From Pyrocephalus nanus (lineage: Eukaryota > Chordata > Aves > Passeriformes > Tyrannidae): DNA of 64,000 bases. Positions 13,701-24,855 of this stretch are shown here, piece by piece (positions within the stretch are counted from its first letter, which is position 1; the number at the start of each line of letters is the position of its first letter). The notes under the pieces are model-generated. The model was not told where the DNA came from and made no database searches. It worked only from the letters and a program-made list of their open reading frames with translations. Location: contig CM076266.1 in NCBI GenBank assembly GCA_038380795.1, positions 9,818,001 through 9,882,000 on the forward strand. Direction: 5' to 3'. The position numbers and the translations under genes are program-made.

Positions 13701-13715
13701 AAAGATGAATTGTAA
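4743..13715. other. Intergenic, no established gene
   Basis: Mixed AT-rich sequence with scattered short open frames on both strands. The only structures seen are an ATAGAT-like low-complexity patch near 7,545-7,585, a T run at 11,068-11,083 and a possible 27-nt minus-strand microexon at 5,911-5,937 (see findings). The longest open frame (12,851-13,372, +) has no splice or family support and I do not call it a gene. Confidence 0.5.
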
Positions 13716-14790
13716 GTAATTCACTCTGAGCTGGGTTAGGAACTGGCTGGATGGCCAGGCCCAGAGAGAGCTGGTGAACGGGGCTGCGTCCAGCTGGTGG
13801 CCGGTCACCAGTGGTGTCCCCCAGGGATCAGTGCTGGGCCCAGTTCTGTTTAACATCTTTATCAATGATTTAGATGAGGGGATTGAGTCCACCATTAGTA
13901 AATTTGCAGATGACACCAAGCTTGGGGGGGAATGTTGATCAGCTGGAAGGCAGGAGGGCTCTGCAGAGGGACCTGGATAGGCTGGAGAGTTGGGCTGATT
14001 CCAATGGAATGAGGTTCAACAAGGCCAAGTGCCGGGTCCTGCACTTTGGCCACAACAACCCCTGCAGCACTACAGGCTGGGCACAGAGTGGCTGGAGAGC
14101 AGCCAGGTGGAAAGGGACCAGGGGGTGCTGATTGACAGGAGGCTGAACATGAGCCAGAGTGTGCCAGGTGGCCAAGAAGGCCAATGGATCCTGGCCTGCA
14201 TCACGAACAGTGTGGCCAGCAGGAGCAGGGCAGTGATCCTTCCCCTGTACTCAGCACTGGTGAGGCCACACCTGGAGTGCTGTGTCCAGCTCTGGGCTCC
14301 TCAGTTCAGGAAGGATATTGAGGTGCTGGAGCAGGTCTAGAGAAGAGCAACCAGGCTGGTGAAGGGACTTGAGCACAAGCCTTATGAGGAGAAGCTGAGG
14401 GAGCTGGGGTTGTTTAGTCTGGAGAAGAGGAGGCTCAGGGGAGACCTCATCACTCTCTACAACTCCCTGAAAGGAGGTTGTAGCCAGGTGGGATTTGGTC
14501 TCTTGTCCCAGGCAACTCTCAGTAAGACAAGAGGGCATGGTCTTAAGCTCTGCAAGCGGAGATTTCAGTTGGATGTAAAGAAGAAATTCTTCACAGAGAG
14601 GGTAATCAGGCATTGGAATGGGCTGCCAAGGGAAGTGGTGGATTCTCCATCCCTGGAGGTTTTTAAGAAGAGACTGGATGTGGCACTGAGTGCCATGGTC
14701 TGGTAACTGTGGGGGTAGTGGATCAAGGGTGGGACTTGATGATCTCAGAGGTCCTTTCCAACCCAACTGATTCTATGATTCTATGATTCT
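13716..14790 (+). mobile_element. CR1 LINE, 5'-truncated 3' end with decayed reverse transcriptase
   Basis: The element encodes the C-terminal half of a CR1 reverse transcriptase and ends in the octamer repeat typical of CR1 (ATTCTATG units, 14,769-14,790). In the first frame [20 protein letters not shown] and then FADD, the catalytic aspartate box, are visible. A run of seven G at 13,924-13,930 shifts the frame. A second shift near 14,060 restores it, and an in-frame TAG lies at 14,338-14,340. The last open block ends with TAA at 14,704-14,706 and contains the CR1-typical [11 protein letters not shown]. The copy is about 1.1 kb of an element that is roughly 4.5 kb when complete. It is immobile and lies in the DYNC2I1-VIPR2 gap. 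Confidence 0.95.
13861..14706 (+). pseudogene. CR1 reverse transcriptase C-terminal remnant, frameshifted
   Basis: This is the coding part of the CR1 copy after the reverse transcriptase core. It is broken by a +1 shift in the G run at 13,924-13,930, a compensating shift near 14,060 and one internal stop at 14,338. The reading frame is otherwise well kept, which suggests a moderately old insertion. Confidence 0.85.
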
Positions 14791-16399
14791 AAGTGTGCAT
14801 TGTGGGGAAAGCTGAAGCTGTGGGAAAAGTGCATACTGTGGTAAGTGTGTCCCTGTGGGTGGAGAGCAGCTTCTCAGCCTCAGCTATTGCTGTCTGAAAG
14901 ACAGTCTGTGCCTCCTGAAGGCCAGAAAGGAGGCAAGAAGGAACTATGGAGGCAGCTCAGAGGGAACTGAAGAGCAGTGCTTCCCTGCACATATGTGGCA
15001 GGTTCAGCAGGGAGAACAAAGAAATGACATCATCTATTCAAATGCACCAGGCCTGGTTTACCCTGGCACTCATGACCTGCTTTTAATGTCAAGAGTGTTA
15101 AAGAATGCTTTTATCCCTTATCTGCCCTCACAGCAAACCTCTCTTTAGCTCCTGGGGCCAGCACTGGTTCAACCATCAGAGAACACACAGGGGAGGAGCT
15201 GAATGCAGGAAAACTCCCCTTGGATGGGTGTCCTGCTCCTCCCATGGTCTTGGGGTGGGTCTCAGCGGGGAGGAGCAGCACATGTAGGTGGAGAGGGGCT
15301 ATTTCACAGTCTGATTTCATACGTGTTTCTTGCTTTATCTGCAATCCCAGACGGGCAGCCTTTGTGCTTCCCTTTTTCCGATGACAGCTGCTCTTTCTTT
15401 GCACTTGCCTACCTAATAAAGTGTGATTAAGAACCTTTTATCTCCCAAAACTGTGTCACCGTCTTGAATAACTGGAATAATTGAGAACAATTAATTGTGC
15501 TGAAACCCACACTCCAAAATGTCTGAAGTAATTAAACGTGTCGTTATGATGAAATTACCTCAAAATATTTTCAATACTATGCAAGCTGACTTGAGGAGGA
15601 AGGAAGCTGGTTGACAGCGCTCATTAATGTTTATTATGTGCTTCTCAAATGCTCGAGAATGGAGGTGTTTCGAGGGGGCAGAGGGGCCAGCATGATGGGA
15701 GTGGATGGATGCCAGCTCCTGTGGTGCCTCCTGCAGTGACTTTGCTTGGATTATTGCCATTTATTTCTGTTTTAGCAAGAGTGAGCACTGAGTGCAGCTC
15801 TGGAGCAGCCACTGACAACAGAGCCAGCAGAACACATTTATAATTCAATATTTAAGACAACTATCTTTCATTTAATGACCTTGAGACTGAAAGAAAAGTT
15901 GTGATAAATTGGAGAAAGACAGGAAAAAGTATTTTCTTTGAGCAGGGGTAAGCAGAAGAGGTGGGCAGGTGAAAAGAGGTAGGAATTTCAAAAGCATTTC
16001 AATGAATTTTGTCCATTTGAAAAGTGCCACCGGTGCTTAGAAGATCATAAGAGGTGTGCAGACCTGTCAAGTTGCCAACAGTCACCGAATAGTATTTTCT
16101 ACTGGACCTGTACAACTCGTTCTTTTTCGCTACTCTTCAAGTTTCGCTTTCAAAACTTGTAAAATGCTGTTGTGCCATGTCTTGGTTGCACCTATATCAT
16201 GGTGAAATCTGTCTGGCATTTGAAACATGGAGTTTACAGCTGCAGGTTTGCCAAGAGAAGGAGCTGCAGGGATTGTAGTATCCACTGACATCAGCAAAAC
16301 TCTGGTGGGTGCAAAACTCACTTTGGCCCAAAGCTTAGTGGGGGGGGACATCACTCATCCCTTACCCTCCTGCAAAACCAAGTATTGCTAAAATATTTA

Positions 16400-16507
16400 A
16401 AAAACCAAACCAAACCAAACCAAACCAAACCAAACAAAAAAAAAAAAACAAAAAAACAAAAAAACAAAAAAAAAAAAACAAAAAAAAAAAAAAAAAAAAA
16501 AAAAAAA
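16400..16507. repeat. (AAACC)n grading into a long A tract
   Basis: Six AAACC-type units are followed by about 70 bases that are almost pure A with single C interruptions. It could be a simple repeat or the expanded tail of a plus-strand retroposed sequence. No retroposon body is recognisable just upstream. Confidence 0.9.
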
Positions 16508-18401
16508 GCAATGGATTTATGGTAGCATTTAGGAAAGCTGAATTTTGAGATTGGCTCTCCCCATCACCTCTGCACCAGCCTTTTGTACTTCCATGTCAAA
16601 GGCTGAAGGGTACAGGACTTTCCTCCGAGCATCATAACCACAGGGAGAGATTGTATGCCAAAGTGAACCAAATTCCAGAGATTTGATCTGTTATATGGGT
16701 TGTGTCTGAAGATATCACTATAAACAAGGGGAAAAATAAGGGGAAAAAAGGCATATGTAAGTGATAATAGCCTTAAATAAATGGTAATATTCTACAATAT
16801 ATATTGCTGATGTTTTGATAAGTTAAAAGTTACTGTTCAGTTTTTAATGCACACACTTTATAATGCCCTGCTCCTCCAAATCACTAAATAGAACAAACTA
16901 TTTTTCTGCTGCCTAAGATAAAACAGGAACGGGACAATCAGGGCTAAGGAGGAGAATTTTAGCTGTTTGGAACATTCTATTTAAAATGCTTTTGAAATTG
17001 AAACGCTCTAGCTATTTTATTTTACTTAACTCTTAAAATATTTTATTTTTAATAGTGAGAACATCTCTTTATGCCTGTTTCTAAAAATAAATGTGTTCAT
17101 GCAAACACTACCAGGTGTAAGCTGGAAGGCTGCCTTGTTCTCAGTCCCTGTGAGCCCCAGATGAGAGTTCTGGATTCCTTCCAGGCTACTGTATATTGTG
17201 CCTGAGTGATGGTGCTGCTGCAGCAGCAAAGGCATTATTTATAGCTGCATGCAGATTTCCAGATGGGTCTGGAGGGTAAACAGCAGCAGCAGATATGCTT
17301 GGATTGTCTAAAATAGTATTTTTTAGCTTATGATCCCTGAAAAGTGTGTGGTGTGGATTTAGGTAGTAAGGGGCTCATTTTGGGGTGAGCCATGATGAAA
17401 TCATAACAATTTTCTCAGCTTGTATCACTTGCTCTTGGGTGGAACCCTGACACTTGGAGCAGCTCCACTGTCAGGTGGAACAAAGCACTGCAAAAAAGAC
17501 CTTTCCAGCATTCCAATAGATCATACTGATCCTATTAAGTGAAGCGAGGAAGGGAGGAGGTACCTTCAGCACTTCTTTTAAGGCAGTATAAACTGTCCCC
17601 TCACACCTCCATGCTGACTGTCAAAACTTCTCTTGTCTCAGATGGGTGAAATCAGAGTCTCCCCTCTAGAGGCAGAGTTGCATCTGTGAAAATCTGTAAG
17701 TATGGACAAACTTTTTATTTCATTCTTCAGTACCTTCATGCAAATCAAATTGCCAAGATAACACAAAAAAGAATGAGGATGTGTCCTAAATTGCCAGAAT
17801 GCTACTTAACAGCTTTGCACAGGTTGGAAAATAGTCTCACTAAGTGAACATCAACACCAAGAGAAACTACAGGTTAGGACAGGTTAGGACTATCACATGG
17901 CTGCTGCACTGAGGTGAATGTTCACCCTGTTTCATGAAGCTCCCAACAAGTAGGTGTCACCCCAGAGTCACAGCAATTTGGGCACAAGATTTCTAAGAGG
18001 CAGGCAAAAAGGAAGGACTTTTTTTCTAGTTTTTCTAAAAATGCAGCAAACCAAGTATGTTGGAAAGACCTCAGAAGTCCAGAGGTGGAATTTGAAGTAA
18101 ATTCCAGAGATTTTCAGCAGCATTGTGTGAGATTTCCATCAGTGAGGTTGTGATTAGGTTTATTTCTCTGAAAGGACAGAGGATGGTGAAAGGCAGTACC
18201 TGACTTGGTGTCTGGTCATGGGGGAGCAGCTCTGGAGCTGAGCACAGGAAAGGAGGCCACTTTTAGAGAGTGCTGACTAAATGCAGCTAATCTCACTTCT
18301 CACACCCAAATCGTGGTGATGTGTGGCTCTGAATTCAGCTCCACTGAAACTCAGAAAGGTTTTTTTCCTCTGGAAAAGTGGGGTTAAGTGGAGTGAGTAA
18401 C

Positions 18402-18602
18402 CTCTGCTTGCATGTGCACGATTTGCTGCCAGCGAGTGTGCCACTTGTTCATCTCTGGGAACAGCACTTGCTGATAGACTGAAGCCATAAATGCAGTTAT
18501 TTTGCTCATGTCATCACCATTCCTCTTGGACATGATGTGCTGCACCCACCTATCACATGGAGCTGCTGCCTGATACACTGCTGAGTGCTGAAATTCTTCC
18601 CT
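18402..18602 (-). CDS. Candidate internal coding exon of an unidentified minus-strand gene
   Basis: On the minus strand a good acceptor (GCTATTTTTCACAG) is followed by 67 open codons starting REEFQHSAVYQAAAPCDRWV and ending WHTRWQQIVHMQAE. The possible donor AG|GTTACT is weak. If it is not used, the frame stops at TAA at 18,384. Residues are mixed, charged and aromatic, codon choice is coding-like, and the opposite strand is full of stops here. I do not recognise the protein. Other readings are a decayed gene or chance. Confidence 0.25.
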
Positions 18603-21600
18603 CTGTGAAAAATAGCACACAGATCAGCCCTCTCATTTTCAGCTCATGGCTTTTCACCATCCCATAGCACAAGCTGTAATGAAGTATCCTTTTAAATGTC
18701 TTTTGACACATGCTATTAAGAGCACAGCATGGTGCTCCTGCTTCTTGCTGTTGCTGGAACTTGTCTGTTGTCTTCCTCCAGCCCACAGACTCCCAGGAGC
18801 GAGGAGCTGGCACACCATGCAATGTGTGGCACAGCAGAATAGCCCAAATACCCAAGCAAAGTTCATAATCCCATCAGCTGCTGTTGGACATTGGTGTTAT
18901 TGTAGGAGAAAGAAAGACTGGAAAAGCTCAACATGAGCTGTTAAGTATGAACTCACTGCAAAATCAGGGGGTGAAGTTAAGCTCTGTTTGCTTTGGCTGG
19001 CTCTTCTGTGGACAGTTTGCAACACACATCCTTTCAGGTGGGGTTTTTCATGGTTTGTAACATCGCTGATCATTGTTGTGATTTGAGATATAGCTAAATT
19101 CGGAATGTCTGCACATCAGTGTTTGCTTTTCACAAACAATATCTGGCTGGGATTGCTCTGTGCAACACTTCAATTGCTTTTTTGAAGTGCAGGGCATTAG
19201 TGTGCACAGAAAATGGTTTAGGTAGAAGCAAGGGAGAACACATTTTTCTCCAGCTCCTTCTAAGACCTCAGAGTCAAGCTGGCTCCCTTTGACATTAATT
19301 TAGGTAAAGATTCACCATAGCCTTGGTATACTCAGGTTTTGTTGGCTAAGGGTGGGTTTCAGTATTCCCCTTAATTCAAGTACGTGCTGCAGTGCCTGAT
19401 TGAATCGTTGCTTGTTCTCCACTGTTTAAGAAATAAATCTCTGCCAAATCCTCAAGTGTCTGCCAGGTGAGTTTGATCCTTTTCTCCACTCAGGAGACCA
19501 TAACTGCTCTTGTGCATTGGTGACCAATCATACCCATCCTACGTGTAGAGTAGAAATCTATGGAAGGTCCAAGCTCCAGTTCCATTTCCCTGCCTCAAGC
19601 TGCCTGCCCTGTATCAGAGAGGAGCCTGACCATGAGCCAGCACATGCTTTGCATGGGCAGTGAGGACACCAGGGTGCAAAAGTGGTTGTGCTTCAGCATG
19701 ACAGAACAGACCAGTTTACTGGGTATAATCTTGCACACGCTAAAGTCTGCTGATAAGATTCCTCTCTTTACGGTTGGTAACCATGGTGGCAATTTGTGTG
19801 GACTGTTCCCAGGAGAAACAATGCTGTCTAACTCTCACAGGTGGGATGTAAGGTTAAAAGGAGCTCACCTACATAAAAATAGCCTAAGCACCTGCTCCTT
19901 GTCCAACGAGTATGAGAAGACATAAATGCTGAGCATGTGGACAGTCCTTGCATTGGAACTATTCACGTTACATCCTCAGCTGCGAACAGCAAAGCAAATT
20001 TCAGCTTCTGTAGGTGGTCGTTTACTGACTTTGGGACAGTCCCAAACGTGCTGACACAAGTCAGGTGGTTTCAGCTAACTCACTGCACTTTGCAGTTAAG
20101 GTAAATGAAAAGCAGGTGGCGGCTCAGTAGCTCTGTGGAGATGGATGGAGTGCCATTCAGTAGCTCAGTTTCTGATGATTGCAGAACATCCCAGAGGGTA
20201 ATGCAGTAAGGTTAAGCAGAGAAATGCAAAACAGTGGGGCGTGCAAATTCAGTAACTTTTTCTCTTAGTGATTCAGTTCTTGTTACAGCAAAAGGATGGG
20301 AAGGCTAGGTAAATTTTGTTTAATGAGTTTGCTTATTTTCTGGAATTCTCAGGTTTTGATTAAGAAACAGATGACCTCGTAACTCATAAGTGTCCTGCAA
20401 TATCTTGCTTTAGGAATTTTTCTTTTCATTATTTTATAATTCAAAAGTGCAGTAACCACTTTTGAAATGAAAAATCCTTTCTATGCTATTGTTTCGTGTC
20501 TAGCTATTTTAAAAATACCTTTATTGAGGTTTCCCACATCTATTGTTAATAGGCAACATCAACAGCAACACTTCCCTATTAACTTGGTTCAGTTTCTGCT
20601 CTTCCTACTTTGTTCTACCATTGGCATTTCTACTACAACCCTGGATGGTTTTTATCTGTCAAACTGCAGTTTATAGTTTCATCTCAACTTGCTTTTCTTT
20701 GATTTAATGCATTTCTATTTAGTGATTTCCATCATCAAGACACTATTTTGCCAAGTTGATCTTTGAATACATATCAGAGTTATTTGTAAAAATAGGATCT
20801 CATACCTCATAAACAGTCTGTACCTCAAATTATTAGAACAGCAATTTATAAGTAACATATGGTGACTCTATCTATATAACTGCTGTTAAATTGTCTGTAG
20901 CAATAAATAGTGGAAGTAGACTTTAAGGAGAGCTATTCAAGAGAATAATGCTATGAACATCTTAATACACAATAGGAAGTAATGGAAAATGAAAGTAAGG
21001 ATGATTAAAGTGTGAATCACTGTCTGCAGACATACCAGTGTAGGCAGAAGTTAAGAGGTGAAATGGTACAGAAGAAACTATGGTTACAATACCTGTAGAC
21101 TATAGAAAGCTTAAATGTGAAAATGAGTCAGTAAAATATTGCTGAGAATGGTGAATAAAAGTTACAATGTTAGTCTGCCTTCTCAACAGTGCACAAGCCC
21201 AGTATTCCCTATCTCAAGCAGTGAAAATAGTTCCCAGCTGTCATGTCTGGTCAGATGAGCTTTTACAGACTACAGAGAGTCAGATTATTCATTTAGTTTA
21301 AAGCAAGGCTGTGTTGCCACAGCTGAAAGGGATGGAATTATTGTAGATAGTACACAGCTAAATGTTCTCCATTCTGGAAGTCATTTAGCCTTGATGTGAG
21401 AGGAAAACCTTAGTTCTGCTAAAGCTAGTGGAAAAATTCCCATCAAATTCAATGATGGTAAAGTTTCAATTTTAACTTTCAGATATAACCTACCACAATT
21501 TAGAGAGTAGTTGGGCTGTTTTTTTAAGCAACAGAAAGGCATGAAAAGGGTGTCTGTGGTGATGTATGACTTGTATAAAGGGAATGAAAATGTAGAAGGA

Positions 21601-22215
21601 CTTGCACTTAAAATTATTTCAAAGTGCCATTAACTATTTCTATCACAACTTTCACTAAGCAAAGAAAATCTGTCATTGACTGACCGACTGCCTGGAATAC
21701 AGCACCACTTAATATATTATTCTTTAAAAGATGATGCATAAAATAATTGTCCTGCTTTTTTTCTGCCTTTTTACCATTCCCTTCCAGCAAGCAACTTTGA
21801 TGGCATCAGTTTGGGTAGTGCTATTTGGCTGCTGCAGAGGGAGAAAGGACCAGTTTTTCAGTTATGCTGCCTACCATTGAATCCTGATTTATTTCTTCCC
21901 TAAGTACTGACTGCACCTTTCAGGTTTCATGGCCTTGCCAGGATTGAAATGCAACACGTCTGCATTTTAATATCTGCATGCCTTCCACTGGGTGATCAGG
22001 CTCACATCCTTATTGGCTTCACACATCTCTGCTAGGGGCTGGAGTGACACCTGATCTAACAGAGCAACAGGGAAAATCAAATGCTGATGTCCTCCCAAAG
22101 AGTATTTGCTGTTGCAGATGAGGACAGAATTTCTCCAATCATTAGAATTTGCACCTAGAACAAAGGGTAGCTAGCACTTATTCTCTTCATCTGCCTGGGA
22201 AGGAAAAAATATAAT

Positions 22216-22495
22216 TTAGCTTGAGTTAGTGTGAAGGAAATTTTTATTTCCCTTTAAATATAGAATTTCTGCTCTGGGTCTAAGACTTTCAAATATGCAA
22301 AGGAGGCTTATGTGCAGTGGGACAGAAGCCATCTCCAGCTGTGGAATTGGCCCAAGCCATGAAATAGGAAGTGCTTGTTTTAAAGTGTGCGAGACACCGT
22401 CCTGGCTCAAGTTCTGCATCTCCCCCTTCCGGCAGGCCTGCACTGTGTATTGATGGCTGAACACACAGTCCTTGGCCACAGTGGAACGAGGCCGT
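22216..22495 (-). CDS. Candidate coding exon of an unidentified minus-strand gene
   Basis: On the minus strand a strong acceptor (TTCCTTTGTTATCCAG) precedes an open frame (one nucleotide, then codons) starting RPRSTVAKDCVFSHQYTVQA. It continues with CRKGEMQNLSQDG and runs to TAA at 22,216. The first 140 nt hold about five CpG sites in a CpG-poor neighbourhood, and codon choice there is coding-like. The latter part is less convincing. An AATAAA lies on the same strand inside the last 40 nt. The family is unknown. Confidence 0.22.
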
Positions 22496-24529
22496 CTGGA
22501 TAACAAAGGAAATGGAAGATTTGTTACTAGGCAGAACAGTCATTTCTAGCTGATCCTCGTCCTTAATGACACTGCAGGGTGCTGCTGGGGTGGATGCAGC
22601 TCCTTTCCTGAGACTGAGCACGATCTAAAAACAATTGGTGCTGCACTTCTGATAGCCATCCCAAGTAATTATCACCTTGGTAGATAAAAGGGAAACAAAA
22701 TTTAAAACTTCTGAGGGAAATGAGGATAACTCCATCTCTGAAAAAGAATTCTTTAATGCTTTCTCATTCCAAACTGCATCTATCTCATTTGCATTATGTT
22801 AAACCTCCTCTGACCAGACTTTCTGCTCCTCTTCCTCTCCCACATCCACCATTGGTTAAATGTGTGTCCAGACCTGCTCTAAGGCCCAGTCCCCTTAAAC
22901 ATTCACATCATTAGCCTGCAAATACACACTGAGGTTCAGATTTAGCCTAAGACCCAGGGCACTCAGGAGGATATTGCTGTGTGTGCCAGGTTTGTTAGGT
23001 TGGGCCTGGGCTTTTGCACTCTGAGCTGGGAGAAAATGCTGAGAGCTGAGTTTGCCCCAACCACAGAGCGTGACCCTGGGCTTGGATCGTGGTAATCCCT
23101 GTCCAGCCCCCGTGTCAGAGGGAGCAGCAGCAGGGTGGGCAGTCAGAGGCTGGTGACAGAGCCAGCTGAAATCAACTCAGCTCTCACCTGCAGTGCAGAT
23201 GTGTCTTTGTGCTCTCTGTGGTAGCCAAAATGCATAAATGTAAAGATCTCTTTGCTTTATACCATCAGCCGTGAAAAATGTTGGAAGCTGTCATGTGAGT
23301 ATTATTTCTTTTATCATCTCTTTAAAAAAATGTACGAGAGAAAAACAGAGGAAGAGAACAATATAGAAATTATTATTTAGTACTACTTGAAATGATAGTA
23401 AATGCTGCCTGGTGGAACAATTTTTCACAGATTAACCAGCTGACTTGGTAATCAGTGTGAAATGCCATTGTAATGAGCATGGGTCAGCAAAGCCCTGGAG
23501 TGTTTTCAGTGAAGAGAAGCCCGTGGCTGAGTTGGTGGTACCTGCTGCATGAGCTCCACCTCTGGAGGGAAATCCTCAAAATGAAGAGAAGTGAACAAAA
23601 AGGCAGAAGTGTTCTCAGCTCCTGGCTACAGAGCCGTGTGCTCTGGAAAACTGCACAGGAAGTGTTGTAGTGGACATAAGATATATTTGTTAGAGCCAAG
23701 AGCAAGCTGTAAAATACAACAGAGAACGGTCATTAAGAAGGCACTGACTAGTTTGATTTAAACTAGAGGATAGTCAAGCTGTGGCAGTGATACAGTTCAT
23801 ATTCCTATAAAAGATGAACCCATCTCTGACTGTAACAGGGCTGTCCCTTTATATTTCATTGTCAGAAAAGTTATTAACTGCAAAATGCTGCTTGGCCCTC
23901 ATAAAACTGTATTCAGTTTTTGAGTGCTTTATTTATGGGATAAGCAGTGTGATGACACTTTAAATGCTTTCTCTCTGAATGCTGGTAATGATTTAAAGAT
24001 TACTTAAGTGATTTTTTCGAACAGTCCTGTATTGAGGAAACTGAAATATATGAAAAGTGTTGCCATGTAAATGTCAGTGAAAGTAATTAAGCAGTGAGAA
24101 ATTTAAGATGGTATAATTTGTTTCCCTTTTCCCTTTTCTATGGAGATTTTTAAAAGCAAGCAGAACTATAATGTCCTGGGAAATTTTGGGATAACAATGT
24201 GACATGATTTAAGACAGGGTTTCCATCTCTTCTATTGCAGTTGCCTCCTGGTATTTCTGTAAAAATTCAGAATGCAATATAAATGAACTGTACACTGGAT
24301 CCCTGAATGTAGTTTAATGGCACACATTCACTTCTCAGTGTAAACTGCTATATCTATTAGAGAAGAAAATAATTTATGAGGGGACCACTCTCCTGAAAGT
24401 TATTGAATGTTTCAGAATAAAAAGAAATGGGCTGCTAAGGATGTTGCCCAGTGATTCTATGAATTTCTGTTGATGGAAGATGTTTAATACAGATGAGGCT
24501 AGGTGTTTCAGAAATTGTTTAGCAAGGTT

Positions 24530-24672
24530 TATCAGGAGAGGTCCTTCAGTCTTCACAAAAATGCTGAACTAATGGTTTATATTAAGCTGATCCTTGAAGA
24601 CAGAGGTTGCAAGGCAGTTAATTTCTTGAGGTCTCTTACAGAAGGTTGGGAGTTCCTCGATTCTATGATCTA
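24530..24672 (+). mobile_element. Old CR1 3'-end fragment
   Basis: The motif TTGAGGTCTCTTACAGAAGG followed by GATTCTATGATC matches the usual CR1 3' terminus with mutations. The upstream boundary is unclear. Confidence 0.5.
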
Positions 24673-24828
24673 TTTACAAAACTAGTCAAATTTAGATTAA
24701 AAAAATGACAAGGCAGAACTTTCTAGAACTGGAACAGATTTTCTAATAATCTTTCTGTGGGTTTTTTTGGTGGTTTTTTTTTTTAAGTTCAGCATGGATA
24801 TCACTGAGATATTATCTTTCTTTTCTTG

Positions 24829-24855
24829 TATATATATATATATATATATATATAT
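24829..24855. repeat. (TA)13 microsatellite
   Basis: A perfect TA dinucleotide run, likely polymorphic. Confidence 0.97.

Larger units (their letters stand above)
14791..24529. other. Intergenic, with simple repeats and two exon-like segments
   Basis: No established gene. The stretch holds an A-rich tract at 16,400-16,507, a 10-bp tandem duplication (ACAGGTTAGG) near 17,870-17,890 and exon-like minus-strand open segments at 18,402-18,602 and 22,216-22,495, listed separately. Other open frames look like chance. Confidence 0.5.
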
